Below, piece by piece: positions 1 to 9,209 of a stretch of 64,000 nt of DNA. The stretch is from Winogradskyella marina (lineage in GTDB: Bacteria; Bacteroidota; Bacteroidia; Flavobacteriales; Flavobacteriaceae). Each line of letters begins with the position of its first letter. Position 1 is the first letter of the stretch. The notes beneath the pieces were generated by a model. That model was not told where the DNA came from. It saw only the letters and a list, made by a program, of their open reading frames with translations, and did not search any database. Both the position numbers and the translations under genes were made by a program. Location of the stretch: the NCBI RefSeq assembly GCF_015645385.1, contig NZ_JADOET010000006.1, forward strand, positions 167,336-231,335, written 5' to 3'.

Positions 1-771
1 TTTGATAGTGACGATTCTTTAGTGAGAATTGACATGAGTGAATACATGGAGAAATTCGCAATTTCTCGTTTAATTGGCGCACCTCCTGGTTATGTAGGTT
101 ACGAAGAAGGCGGTCAATTAACAGAAAAAATAAGACGTAAGCCATATGCTGTTGTCTTATTGGATGAGATAGAAAAAGCACATCCAGATGTCTTTAACAT
201 GTTACTTCAAGTATTAGACGATGGGTATTTAACAGATAGTTTAGGTCGTAAAATTGATTTTAGAAATACAATCATTATAATGACGTCTAACATTGGAGCG
301 CGTAAACTAAAAGATTTTGGGTCTGGTGTAGGATTTGGTACAGCAGCAGCTGTAGCTCAAGAGTCTGACCATGCAAAAGCAGTAATTGAAAATGCACTTA
401 AAAAAGCATTCGCACCAGAATTCTTAAATAGAATAGATGATGTTATTGTCTTTAACGCCTTAGAGAAAGACGATATTACTAAGATTATTGATATCGAATT
501 GGCTAAACTTATCGATAGAATTAAAGATTTAGGGTATCATCTTAAACTAACAAGTAAAGCCAAAGGTTATATTGCTGAAAAAGGATTCGACAAACAATAT
601 GGTGCAAGACCGCTTAATAGAGCAATTCAAAAGTATGTTGAGGATGCACTTGCCGAAGAAATCATTAATTCTAAAATTCACGAAGGTGATACCATTTCAA
701 TGGATTTAGATGAAAAAAATGATGTTTTAAGTATTAAAATTAAGTCTCCCAGTAAAACAACAGAGTCCTAG
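1..771 (+). CDS. clpC: ClpC-type AAA+ ATPase, C-terminal part (5' truncated by window)
   Basis: This is the second AAA+ module of a Clp/Hsp100 unfoldase that feeds substrates to ClpP in the cytosol. The frame is open from base 1, so the true start is upstream of the window. Visible motifs are the pore-loop segment GAPPGYVGYEEGGQLTE, the Walker B stretch VVLLDEIEKAHPDV, sensor 1 in IIIMTSNIGA, and the sensor-2/C-terminal signature YGARPLNRAIQKYVEDALAE. The tail is short and lacks an acidic extension. ClpB is possible in principle, but the sequence around the D2 domain and the C-terminus read as ClpC. A strong hairpin terminator follows the stop. Confidence 0.93.
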   Translation, partial: FDSDDSLVRIDMSEYMEKFAISRLIGAPPGYVGYEEGGQLTEKIRRKPYAVVLLDEIEKAHPDVFNMLLQVLDDGYLTDSLGRKIDFRNTIIIMTSNIGARKLKDFGSGVGFGTAAAVAQESDHAKAVIENALKKAFAPEFLNRIDDVIVFNALEKDDITKIIDIELAKLIDRIKDLGYHLKLTSKAKGYIAEKGFDKQYGARPLNRAIQKYVEDALAEEIINSKIHEGDTISMDLDEKNDVLSIKIKSPSKTTES

Positions 772-790
772 TTGATCTCAAATTGTTAAA

Positions 791-820
791 AAAACTCTTT
801 CTAATCGAAAGAGTTTTTTT
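791..820 (+). terminator. Intrinsic terminator after clpC
   Basis: A 10-bp perfect stem AAAACTCTTT / AAAGAGTTTT with a 7-base loop ends in a run of T. It closes the clpC transcription unit. Confidence 0.85.
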
Positions 821-832
821 TATCTTATACGT

Positions 833-1222
833 TTGAAACCAACATTAGACATGAACGAAACCCTAAACTTCGATTTTTGTAATATGACAATTTATGATCA
901 TTATGTCATTGTTGTTGTAAATGAAGGCGTTATTGTCTCTACAGAACACAATAATACACTTATTAAAATAACAGAAACCTATTTTCCCAACAAACCCTTT
1001 GTTTATATTACACACAGAATCCATTCCTATTCTGTAAATCCTGAAGTTTATTCTAAAACTGCTCAAATTAAGAATTTAATTGGTTTGGTTGTAGTTTCAA
1101 AGAATTACCAAGCAAAAATTAATGCCAAAATTGAAAAAATGTTTTTCAAGAAACCTTTTGAGATTTTTTCAGAATTAGACGATGCTAAAGCTTGGGCTGA
1201 AGACTTAGTTGCCGAAAAATAA
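833..1222 (+). CDS. Small conserved hypothetical protein, possibly STAS/SpoIIAA-like
   Basis: A cytosolic protein of 123-129 residues without signal peptide or membrane segment. The open frame can start at TTG 833, but ATG 851 (MNETLNFDFCN) is a more ordinary start and lies clear of the clpC terminator. The alternation of beta strands (NMTIYDHYVIVVVNEGVIV) and an amphipathic C-terminal helix ending in DDAKAWAEDLVAEK resembles the small SpoIIAA/STAS-like proteins common in flavobacteria. This assignment rests only on overall pattern, so function is unknown. It is a single gene facing the next lipoprotein gene. Confidence 0.6.
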   Translation: MKPTLDMNETLNFDFCNMTIYDHYVIVVVNEGVIVSTEHNNTLIKITETYFPNKPFVYITHRIHSYSVNPEVYSKTAQIKNLIGLVVVSKNYQAKINAKIEKMFFKKPFEIFSELDDAKAWAEDLVAEK

Positions 1223-1228
1223 AATATA

Positions 1229-1714
1229 CTAATCGAATGGGTCACTGTAGACATGATTGATAACTCCCTCGGTAATAATTACATCGTCACCTCCAATTAT
1301 AGCACTTCCAGAGAATGTAGCACTAAAACAAGTGTTTTTATTCACAGTTACGTTACTTAGCAATTCTGATTGAACAAAATCACCTTCAGCTGAACTTGCA
1401 TTTTGAACACGTAAATAATTGAACTCTTCAACAATATCAGAACCAGTTTTTTTATACGGAAGCTTTAAAGTTATTGCATGTGTATTTTGCTGAGGCGAAT
1501 AAACTCCGTACGACATATACAAACTTAGCGTATGACCTGAACCGTCAGAATCTAAATCAATTCCTCTTCCAAAAATTTGAAATTCCATAATATCTCCGTT
1601 AATTTTCATTGTAGCAGATTCCGTTTGAGGACAAGGAACACTATCATCATCTTTTGAGCAAGAATTTAGAGTAAACAGACTAATAAAGACTAGTAATAAC
1701 TGTTGAATTTTCAT
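1229..1714 (-). CDS. Hypothetical lipoprotein
   Basis: The N-terminus is a lipoprotein signal: a hydrophobic core and the lipobox LNSCSKDDD, with acylated Cys at residue 19, followed by the acidic SKDDD tether typical of Bacteroidota lipoproteins. The mature part, about 140 residues, is predicted mostly beta with two Cys, and I recognise no domain. The stop is 6 bases from the convergent upstream gene's stop. It is directly downstream of hutH (15-base gap), so it may be co-transcribed with it, but no functional link is evident. Confidence 0.75.
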   Translation of the reverse strand: MKIQQLLLVFISLFTLNSCSKDDDSVPCPQTESATMKINGDIMEFQIFGRGIDLDSDGSGHTLSLYMSYGVYSPQQNTHAITLKLPYKKTGSDIVEEFNYLRVQNASSAEGDFVQSELLSNVTVNKNTCFSATFSGSAIIGGDDVIITEGVINHVYSDPFD

Positions 1715-1729
1715 TTGTATGGACTCGTC

Positions 1730-3283
1730 TTATTTTAAGTTATAAGAATTCAAAAATAACTCTTCTATTTCTATATCTACATCTTTTAAAAATTGAATTG
1801 AAGCTTCTATTGAATCATGTAATACTTCATCAACCTTAATAAAAGGTACTACTTTTCTGTATTGCTCTAAAAACGATTCTAATAATGGTGATGTTTTTAA
1901 AGGTCTTCTAAATTCTATAGCTTGCGACGCATTCATCAACTCAATTGCTATAACACGTTCTACATTTTTAACTAAGGTATACGCTTGTGTGGCTGCATTA
2001 GCTCCCATACTTACGTGATCTTCTTGTCCGTTACTAGACACAATACTATCTATACTTGCTGGAGATGCCATTTGTTTATTAGCACTCACAATACTTGCTG
2101 CTGTATATTGCGGAATCATAAAACCAGAGTTCAATCCTGGATTATCCACCAAAAAAGCTGGCAGACCTCTTAAACCAGATACCAATTGAAATACACGACG
2201 TTCAGAAATGTTTCCTATTTCGGCCATAGCTATTTTTAAATAATCTAAGGCTAAAGCTAAAGGTTGACCGTGGAAGTTTCCACCCGAAATTATTAAATCT
2301 TCTTCATGAAAAATATTAGGATTATCCGTCACTGAATTGATTTCAGTTAAAATTACCTTTTCAACAAAGTCTAAAGTATCCTTTGTTGCTCCATGAACTT
2401 GAGGAATACAACGAAACGAATATGGATCTTGAACATGTTCTTTTTCGCGTGAAATGAGCTCACTTCCTTTTAAAAACTCATTAAATCGTCTTGCCACTTT
2501 ACGCTGACCAGGATGTGGTCTTACGGCATGAACCAAATCATGAAAAGGGTCTAAACGTCCATCAAAAGCATCTAAAGAAATACTAGCAATGATATCTGCT
2601 AAATACGATGTTTTATGAGACATTAATAATAAATACACACCATACGCACTCATAAACTGTGTACCATTTAATAAGGCTAAACCTTCTTTGGTTTCAAGCC
2701 TAATCGGTTCCCAATTAAATTCTTCTAAAAGTGTAGCAGCCTCATATTCTTTATTGTTATGCACTACTTTTCCTTTTCCTAACAACGGTAATGCCAAATG
2801 AGCTAATGGAGCTAAATCTCCTGAAGCCCCTAAAGAACCTTGCGTAAATACAAATGGAAAAATATCATTATTAAAAAATTCAATTAAGCGCTCTACGGTT
2901 GCTAGCTGTACTCCACTGTGCCCATAACTCAACGATTGAATTTTTAAAAGCAACATCACTTTTACTATAGATTCTGGAACCCGTTCCCCAGTGCCACAGG
3001 CGTGAGACATCACTAAGTTTTCTTGCAATTGACTTAAATCTGAGTCAGAAATTTTTACATTATAAAGCGAACCAAACCCTGTATTAATGCCATACATTGG
3101 TTTTTTTTCATTCGCCAATTTATTATCTAAATAGGTTTTACATTTCTGTATCTTATGTGTCGATGCTTCTGATAGTTTTAGCTTCTTGTTTTTATAAAAA
3201 ATATTATAAATTGTTACAATATCTAAAGCATCTGAAGAAATAATATGATAATTATCCATGAAGAGTTTATTAAAGGTCTTCAA
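1730..3283 (-). CDS. hutH: Histidine ammonia-lyase (aromatic amino acid lyase family)
   Basis: Converts L-histidine to urocanate and ammonia, the first step of histidine degradation. The MIO cofactor-forming triad Ala-Ser-Gly is at residues 153-155 in LGASGDLAPLAHL. YGINTGFG (residues 64-71) and the substrate-selectivity pair Ser93-His94 (LVMSHACG) match HAL rather than the Phe-Leu or His-Leu of PAL and TAL. At 517 residues it is close to the usual 505-515. A second in-frame Met at residue 9 (MDNYH) could be the true start. No other hut genes are adjacent, so the gene stands alone apart from the downstream lipoprotein. Confidence 0.92.
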   Translation of the reverse strand: MKTFNKLFMDNYHIISSDALDIVTIYNIFYKNKKLKLSEASTHKIQKCKTYLDNKLANEKKPMYGINTGFGSLYNVKISDSDLSQLQENLVMSHACGTGERVPESIVKVMLLLKIQSLSYGHSGVQLATVERLIEFFNNDIFPFVFTQGSLGASGDLAPLAHLALPLLGKGKVVHNNKEYEAATLLEEFNWEPIRLETKEGLALLNGTQFMSAYGVYLLLMSHKTSYLADIIASISLDAFDGRLDPFHDLVHAVRPHPGQRKVARRFNEFLKGSELISREKEHVQDPYSFRCIPQVHGATKDTLDFVEKVILTEINSVTDNPNIFHEEDLIISGGNFHGQPLALALDYLKIAMAEIGNISERRVFQLVSGLRGLPAFLVDNPGLNSGFMIPQYTAASIVSANKQMASPASIDSIVSSNGQEDHVSMGANAATQAYTLVKNVERVIAIELMNASQAIEFRRPLKTSPLLESFLEQYRKVVPFIKVDEVLHDSIEASIQFLKDVDIEIEELFLNSYNLK

Positions 3284-3610
3284 AATTGAGAATTATTTTG
3301 GATTTTACCATACAATAATTAAAATTTCATTGAATTCTAACACAAAATAGTTTCGGTTTTTTGATAATTTAAAAATATAAGCACAACTCATTTGCAAATT
3401 ATACAAAAAAACAGCGGTTTACACTTGAATTTTGATTTCTTAGCAATTAACAACTCATAGATAATTTTATCATAATTATAATATACTCCTCGCGCTTTAA
3501 TTCTTATTTTTGTTTTCAAATTTTGGTAAAAAAGCATATTAAACTGTAATCATTTTAACTAATGAACTAACAGTATCCTGCTTATAAACATTGAAAAAAT
3601 AAACTAACAC
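3284..3610. other. 327-bp divergent intergenic region between hutH and the TlpA-like gene
   Basis: AT-rich, with no ORF. It holds a TATTTTTG (TAnnTTTG) -7 element at 3505-3512 for the rightward gene, leaving a 5' UTR of about 95 bases. I see no clear -7 for hutH and no repeat. Confidence 0.5.
3505..3512 (+). promoter_or_regulatory. Candidate -7 element (TAnnTTTG) for the TlpA-like gene
   Basis: An exact TATTTTTG match to the Bacteroidota sigma-A -7 consensus, about 100 bases before the ATG. No good -33 TTTG is seen, so the call is tentative. Confidence 0.4.
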
Positions 3611-4648
3611 ATGAAACGATTATTATTACTTTGCATTACAGCTACAATTTTTGCTTGCGAAGGAGAACCTAAAAATTATGTAACACTATCTGGACAAATT
3701 GCAAATCCTGATGAAAGTAAAACCTTAAAGGTTTTTAATAGAGATAATTACGAAAAAATCATTAACTTAAATGATGATGGTACTTTTAGCGATACTCTAA
3801 AAGTTGAGGCTGGCGATTTTAACTTTCAACATGGAAAAGAATATGGGCAAATCTACTTAGAGAACGACAATGAAACATCTTTAGAAACTGATTATGAGAG
3901 TTTTATTGACTCTATGGTTTTTAAAGGAGATGCTTCAGATCTAAATAACTTTTCAGTACAATCGTTTTTAATTTCTAAAACTTACTTTACTGAAGAACTC
4001 GTCGGTTCAAGCGATATGAACAAAGTAGAAGAAGCTATTGCAGATTATAAATCGGCTTACGAAGCGTTAAAGGAGAAATATACAGATGTAGATTCTACTC
4101 ATGTTGCTATGATGGACAGAAATATAAACATGTCTGTGGATCAAATTAAAAAATTCATGGAGGCTAAACAAGCGACTCTTAATGCGTTTCCAAAAGGGAC
4201 TCCATCTCCAAGCTTTGAGGATTATGAAAATTACGCTGGTGGATCAACATCACTTTCTGACTTAAAAGGTAAGTTTGTATATATTGATTTATGGGCAACT
4301 TGGTGTGGTCCTTGTATTAAGGAAATACCTTCGCTTAAAAAAGTTGAAAAGCAATACGAAGACAAAAACATTGAATTCGTTAGCATTTCAGTTGATGAAG
4401 GTCGTGGCTACAAAGGTGATGCTGATGCAGCATATGAAGGCTGGAAAAAAATGGTAGATGAAAAAGAATTAAGTGGTATGCAATTAATAGCAGACAATGG
4501 TTTTATGTCACAGTTTATCCAAGACTATAAGGTTAATGGTATTCCAAGATTTATATTAATTGACCCTAATGGAGATATCGTGAGTGCTGATGCTCCAAGA
4601 CCTTCTAGTTCTAGTTTAATAGATTTATTTAACGAGTTGAATATCTAA
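3611..4648 (+). CDS. TlpA/ResA-like thioredoxin-fold lipoprotein
   Basis: A periplasm-facing thiol-disulfide oxidoreductase. The signal peptide ends in the lipobox IFAC (Cys16). An N-terminal beta domain of DUF4369 type (residues about 20-120) precedes a helical linker and a C-terminal AhpC/TSA-thioredoxin domain with the redox motif WATWCGPC (Cys232, Cys235) and a cis-Pro region NGIPRFILIDPNG. These proteins usually reduce cytochrome c or other exported disulfides, but the partner cannot be told here. The gene is monocistronic and closed by a bidirectional terminator shared with the convergent gene. Confidence 0.88.
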   Translation: MKRLLLLCITATIFACEGEPKNYVTLSGQIANPDESKTLKVFNRDNYEKIINLNDDGTFSDTLKVEAGDFNFQHGKEYGQIYLENDNETSLETDYESFIDSMVFKGDASDLNNFSVQSFLISKTYFTEELVGSSDMNKVEEAIADYKSAYEALKEKYTDVDSTHVAMMDRNINMSVDQIKKFMEAKQATLNAFPKGTPSPSFEDYENYAGGSTSLSDLKGKFVYIDLWATWCGPCIKEIPSLKKVEKQYEDKNIEFVSISVDEGRGYKGDADAAYEGWKKMVDEKELSGMQLIADNGFMSQFIQDYKVNGIPRFILIDPNGDIVSADAPRPSSSSLIDLFNELNI

Positions 4649-4670
4649 ATTAAAAACTCAACATTTATAA

Positions 4671-4711
4671 AAAAGCCTATTTAAGCAATCTTAAATAGGC
4701 TTTTTTTTTAT
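4671..4711. terminator. Bidirectional terminator between convergent genes
   Basis: A 14-bp stem AAAAGCCTATTTAA / TTAAATAGGCTTTT (4671-4704) has A and T runs on both sides, so it can stop transcription from the TlpA-like gene and from the minus-strand NAD(P)HX repair gene. Confidence 0.88.
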
Positions 4712-6276
4712 TGCTTTTTCTGTTCTGGCTCTTGTTGGTTGTCTTCCTGTTGCTGTTCTGGTTGCTTAAACAAATCGATATAAGCCTCTCCGAGAGTTTC
4801 AATAATGTGTCTCGCTATTAAACTTTGGTAACCGTAATCTTCTATAGAGATATCGCCTGATTTTCCATGTAAATACACACCAAAAATAGTTGCAGCCAAA
4901 GGAGAATAGTTTTGCGCTATTAATCCAGAAATCACTCCTGTTAATACATCTCCACTTCCTGCTGTTGCCATTCCCGGATTTCCTGTGGTGTTGATATATA
5001 ATTTGTTTTTGTTTACTGTAATAGAGTGTGCTCCTTTAATTAAGACAATAACATTATACTTTTCTGAAAATGCTTTAACCCTTTTAAGCATATCAAAATC
5101 ATCTGTCCATTGGCCTACTAAGCGCTCTAGCTCTTTTAAGTGTGGAGTTAAAACGGTTTGTTTTGGTAACAGTTTTAAGAGCGATTTGTTTTGTGCTATT
5201 ATATTTAAGCCGTCGGCATCAATAACTAATGCTGTTTTATTTTTCTTCAGAAATGCTTCAATGGCATTCACCGTTTCTTCCGAAGTACCAAGGCCTACTC
5301 CAACACCAATGACAGTTGGTTCAATTTCAAAATTAATATTTGAAATATGTGTTTCAGAGTCATCTGTAATAACCATTACTTCTGGTATAGCTGTTTGTAA
5401 ACTGTGATAACCACATTTAGGAGTATATGCAGTAACCAAACCTGCACCAGCACTTAAGGCGGCTCTACTCGCTAAATTAACAGCTCCGATTTTACCATAA
5501 CTTCCTCCTAAAATCATAACATGGCCAAAATCACCCTTATGCGCAAACTTTTTTCTTGGCTGATAAATGGGTAAAACTTCATGCTTAGAAATCAATTCAA
5601 CTTCGGTTTCGGTTTGCATTAAATAGTCCCGATCTATACCAATATCTAACACTTCCCATTGCGTGGTGTATTTTTCTGTCTTAGGTAAAAAGAATACCAA
5701 CTTAGGTGACTGAAAACTCAATGTATAACCTGCAAATACAACAGCATCATCATCTTCTACTGCTTTATCTGAATACAAACCTGAAGGCATATCAATAGAC
5801 AAGGTGAAGGCTTTAGAAGCTTTAAATTTTTGAAATAAGGCTTTTACCCAATCATTTGGTGGTCTATTCAACCCAATACCAAAAATAGCATCGACAATAA
5901 TATCATCGGCTCCAATTTGAATGTCTGCAAATTCTTCCTTGCAGCTCAACATTGTTGGCCATGTTTTAGTCACATTTTTAATACGATCATAATTAACCAA
6001 AAAATCTTTAGAACGCTTATCACTACAGTTTACAATATAAGTAGCCACATTGTAACCATGCGTTATTAAATGTCGCGCCAAAACAAGTCCATCGCCACCA
6101 TTATTTCCAATACCACAAAACACATGAATTGGTACTTGTGCACCTTGCATACGCGCATGCATCCAATTAAAAATTTGTGTTCCTGCACGCTCCATTAAGT
6201 CTGTAGAGGTAATATTTTGGCGTTCTGCAGTTAGTTTGTCTCCTTCGTAAATTTGTTCTTTAGAAAATAACTTCAT
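4708..6276 (-). CDS. nnr: Bifunctional NAD(P)HX epimerase / ADP-dependent NAD(P)HX dehydratase
   Basis: Repairs hydrated NADH and NADPH. The N-terminal YjeF_N epimerase domain (residues about 1-220) shows the nucleotide-binding motif GIGNNGGDGLVLARHL (55-70). The C-terminal ribokinase-like dehydratase domain (about 245-500) shows HKGDFGHVMILGGSYGK, VIGVGVGLG, LIKGAHS and the catalytic GSGDVLTGVISGLIAQ. The fused order is the same as in E. coli Nnr. The last 20 residues are a Gln/Glu-rich tail without a known role. Start ATG 6276 (MKLFSKEQI) fits the family. Confidence 0.93.
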   Translation of the reverse strand: MKLFSKEQIYEGDKLTAERQNITSTDLMERAGTQIFNWMHARMQGAQVPIHVFCGIGNNGGDGLVLARHLITHGYNVATYIVNCSDKRSKDFLVNYDRIKNVTKTWPTMLSCKEEFADIQIGADDIIVDAIFGIGLNRPPNDWVKALFQKFKASKAFTLSIDMPSGLYSDKAVEDDDAVVFAGYTLSFQSPKLVFFLPKTEKYTTQWEVLDIGIDRDYLMQTETEVELISKHEVLPIYQPRKKFAHKGDFGHVMILGGSYGKIGAVNLASRAALSAGAGLVTAYTPKCGYHSLQTAIPEVMVITDDSETHISNINFEIEPTVIGVGVGLGTSEETVNAIEAFLKKNKTALVIDADGLNIIAQNKSLLKLLPKQTVLTPHLKELERLVGQWTDDFDMLKRVKAFSEKYNVIVLIKGAHSITVNKNKLYINTTGNPGMATAGSGDVLTGVISGLIAQNYSPLAATIFGVYLHGKSGDISIEDYGYQSLIARHIIETLGEAYIDLFKQPEQQQEDNQQEPEQKKQ

Positions 6277-6484
6277 GTGTTTATATCTGTTTATTTTAAC
6301 TTATATGGAACGTCCACATAATGATCTGATTTAGGGATGGAAATTTCTTTGTGTTTGTTTCTCACAATCGTTTTAAAAGCCTTGAAAAATAGCTGATTCC
6401 ATTTCATTATTATTAGAAAGACCTATCCTTTTTTAATAAATCCCTAAAAAGGTACGATTTGTTTTTTTTTTGTTGTAAAAATAA

Positions 6485-6492
6485 TACATTTG
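6485..6492 (+). promoter_or_regulatory. -7 element (TACATTTG) of the threonine operon
   Basis: An exact TAnnTTTG match. A TTTG at 6458-6461 with a 23-bp spacer may be the -33 element. The expected start point at about 6497-6500 would make the leader ORF nearly leaderless. Confidence 0.55.
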
Positions 6493-6499
6493 ATATGTA

Positions 6500-6601
6500 A
6501 TGAATAAAAAAATAAACATATCAGCAATTTCTAATGCACAGTCAATGTGTATTTCTATGTTTATTATTTCAACACGAATTACCCTTTGGGGTAATTTATA
6601 A
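6500..6601 (+). CDS. Putative 33-aa leader peptide of the thr operon
   Basis: A short ORF begins at ATG 6500 just after the -7 element and ends in TAA 60 bases before thrA. It encodes MNKKINISAIS, then a Ser/Met/Ile-rich middle, and ends ISTRITLWGNL. Seven Ile and two Thr codons, with STRIT near the end, fit translation-coupled control by threonine and isoleucine, as in enterobacterial thrL. The last codons overlap a perfect 8-bp hairpin. There is no T-run after the hairpin, so it may act by anti-termination or ribosome stalling rather than a simple terminator. Function is inferred. Confidence 0.5.
   Translation: MNKKINISAISNAQSMCISMFIISTRITLWGNL
6577..6596 (+). promoter_or_regulatory. Hairpin over the end of the thr leader ORF
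   Basis: A perfect 8-bp stem AATTACCC / GGGTAATT with loop TTTG overlaps the ITLWGN codons of the leader. It is a candidate attenuation or stalling structure. Confidence 0.5.
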
Positions 6602-6661
6602 TATGCTCTCCGTTCCTTATTGTCTATATAGACATTTTATTCTCTTAAACTATAAATTAAT

Positions 6662-9136
6662 ATGAAAGTTCTCAAATTTGGTGGAACATCTGTAGGTTCA
6701 GCCGAAAACATAAATAAAGTCATCTCTATTTTAGATCAACAATCTAAAACAACCAATATTGCTGTTGTGGTTTCTGCCGTTGGTGGCATAACTGATAAGC
6801 TATTAGAAGCTGCAAGTTTAGCTTGTGATAAAAACCTAGACTATAAACAGAAATACGATACCATATGGTCAATCCATAATTCTGTCATTGAAGGACTGTT
6901 TTCAAACACCAAAAATGATAAGGCACTTCAAAAACAACAAGACGAATTACAAGAGTTAGTTTCAGAAAAACTAAATGCTTTAAAAAGTCTGTTAAACGGT
7001 ATTTATCTCATCAATGAATTGTCACCAAAAACTAAGGATAAATTATTGAGTTTTGGCGAAGATTTGTCTTCAACAATTATTTACCACACCTTACATTCAA
7101 GATCCGTAGATGCGACCTTAAAAAATTCGCAAGAACTTATTACAACAGATGCTAATTTTAATAATGCAACCGTAAACTTTAAAATTACGAACCCTAAAAT
7201 TCAATCCTTTTTTGAGTCAAACTCAAAAGCCATTGTTTTACTACCAGGTTTTGTGTCTAAATCTGTAAATGGAGACATTACCACCTTAGGTCGTGGTGGA
7301 TCAGATTATACAGCTGCCATTATTGCTGCGGCAATGGAAGTAGATGAATTACAAATCTGGACAGACGTTAGTGGTATGTATACCACCAATCCAAAACTAG
7401 TAAAGCAAGCTGCACCAATTGTAGAATTATCGTATAAAGAAGCTGTGGAATTATCGCATTTTGGAGCCAAGGTTTTATATCCACCAACAGTAATGCCAGT
7501 GCTTAAAAAGAAGATTCCGATTGTGATTAAAAACACGTTAGATCCTGAAGCTATAGGCACAACGATTACGCAGAATGTAACACCAAATGGAAATTCGCCA
7601 GTAAAAGGTATTAGTAATATAGATAACGTCGCCTTACTCACTTTACAAGGTAACGGTATGGTTGGTGTTCCTGGTTTTAGTAAACGCTTATTTGAAACAT
7701 TAGCTCAAGAAAAAATTAATATCATTTTAATTACGCAATCTTCTTCTGAACATACCATTTGTATTGGAATATCAGATTTTGATGCACAACGTGCTAAGGA
7801 AGCAGTTGATGCCGTTTTTGAATATGAAATTACACTTCATAAAATTGATCCTATTGTACTAGAAACCAACTTATCTATCATTGCTGTAATTGGAGATAAA
7901 ATGAAAAATCACCAAGGTATAAGTGGAAAGATGTTTAGCACACTTGGTAAAAACAATGTGAATATTAGAGCTATTGCGCAAGGAGCTTCTGAACGAAATA
8001 TTTCGGCTGTAATTCATAAAAATGATGTAAAAAAAGCATTAAATAGTTTACACGAACAGTTTTTTGAAATCAAAACCAAACAAATCAATTTATTTATTAC
8101 TGGAGTTGGTAATGTTGGCGAACGACTTATTGAACAAATAAAACAACAAAAAGCCTATTTAAAAGAAAACTTCAAAATTAGCCTAAGAGTTGCTGGATTA
8201 TCAAATTCTAGAACCATGGTTGTCAATGATGATGGTGTCAATTTAAAAAACTGGAAAAAGGAACTTGAAAATGGTGAAAAAGCGCGTTTAGATGGCTTCT
8301 TTGAGCATGCCAAAAACCTAAACTTAAGAAACTCTGTTTTTATAGATATAACAGCAAACGAAGCTGTTTCTAATATGTATAGCCATTATCTAAAAGAAAG
8401 TATTTCTGTTGTGGCTTGTAACAAAATTGCCTGCTCAGGTAACATTGAATACTACAACGAATTAAAAGCCTTATCAAGACAATATAATGCGGCATTTTTA
8501 TTTGAAACTAACGTTGGTGCAGGTTTGCCTGTCTTAGATACTTTAGGTCATTTAATAGCTTCGGGCGATAAAGTAAATACAATCCAAGCTGTCTTATCTG
8601 GAAGTCTTAACTTTATTTTCAATAATTTTAATGCAGAAACCACCTTTCACGATATTGTAAAACAAGCACAACAAGAAGGTTATACAGAACCAGATCCTAG
8701 AATAGATTTAAGTGGAATTGATGTCGCTAGAAAAGTCTTAATTTTAGCTAGAGAAAGTGGTCATGCCGTCGAATTATCTGATTTAACTAGCGAAAGTTTC
8801 TTAACTGAAAAGGCATCAAACTCTGATACGGTTGATGATTTTTTCCAAACATTAATAGAAGACGAATCGTATTACCAAGGGTTATTCAAATCGGCTCAAG
8901 ACAATAACTGTCAATTAAAATTTGTAGCAGAATTTAATGATGGAAAAGCTAAAGTTGGACTTCAAGAAATTCCTGAAGGACATCCGTTTTATAATCTAAA
9001 AGGAAAAGACAATATTGTAATGTTTTACACACAACGTTATCCTGAGCAACCTCTAATTATTAAAGGTGCTGGTGCTGGTGCAGATGTTACAGCTTCTGGT
9101 TTGTTTGCAGATATCATTAGAATTGCTAATAATTAA
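6662..9136 (+). CDS. thrA: Bifunctional aspartokinase / homoserine dehydrogenase I
   Basis: Catalyses the first and third steps of threonine (and methionine) synthesis from aspartate. The aspartokinase domain opens with KFGGTSVGSAENI and has TLGRGGSDYTAAI. Two ACT domains for allosteric control lie at about 315-460. The homoserine dehydrogenase part starts with the NAD(P)-binding GVGNVGERLIEQI (about 480) and contains the substrate region NVGAGLPVLDTL and LSGSLNFIFN. At 824 residues the length equals E. coli ThrA (820). It is first in thrA-thrB-thrC and is likely feedback-inhibited by threonine. Confidence 0.96.
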   Translation: MKVLKFGGTSVGSAENINKVISILDQQSKTTNIAVVVSAVGGITDKLLEAASLACDKNLDYKQKYDTIWSIHNSVIEGLFSNTKNDKALQKQQDELQELVSEKLNALKSLLNGIYLINELSPKTKDKLLSFGEDLSSTIIYHTLHSRSVDATLKNSQELITTDANFNNATVNFKITNPKIQSFFESNSKAIVLLPGFVSKSVNGDITTLGRGGSDYTAAIIAAAMEVDELQIWTDVSGMYTTNPKLVKQAAPIVELSYKEAVELSHFGAKVLYPPTVMPVLKKKIPIVIKNTLDPEAIGTTITQNVTPNGNSPVKGISNIDNVALLTLQGNGMVGVPGFSKRLFETLAQEKINIILITQSSSEHTICIGISDFDAQRAKEAVDAVFEYEITLHKIDPIVLETNLSIIAVIGDKMKNHQGISGKMFSTLGKNNVNIRAIAQGASERNISAVIHKNDVKKALNSLHEQFFEIKTKQINLFITGVGNVGERLIEQIKQQKAYLKENFKISLRVAGLSNSRTMVVNDDGVNLKNWKKELENGEKARLDGFFEHAKNLNLRNSVFIDITANEAVSNMYSHYLKESISVVACNKIACSGNIEYYNELKALSRQYNAAFLFETNVGAGLPVLDTLGHLIASGDKVNTIQAVLSGSLNFIFNNFNAETTFHDIVKQAQQEGYTEPDPRIDLSGIDVARKVLILARESGHAVELSDLTSESFLTEKASNSDTVDDFFQTLIEDESYYQGLFKSAQDNNCQLKFVAEFNDGKAKVGLQEIPEGHPFYNLKGKDNIVMFYTQRYPEQPLIIKGAGAGADVTASGLFADIIRIANN

Positions 9137-9209
9137 AATGAAAAAAGTTATTTAGTTATTTAGGCTGTCTGAACAACTCAATAACATAATAACTCAATAA
9201 CTCATTATC

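Larger units (their letters stand above)
6277..6661. other. 385-bp region upstream of thrA holding the leader ORF and promoter
   Basis: Apart from the leader ORF at 6500-6601, its hairpin and the -7 element at 6485-6492, the first 180 bases (upstream of nnr) contain no ORF or repeat that I can see. Confidence 0.5.

Noticed and set aside
1985..2173. Plus-strand ORF inside hutH, and similar antisense ORFs in thrA, guaB, nnr and pyrD
   Set aside because: All are fully contained in well-supported genes in other frames and lack any recognised domain.
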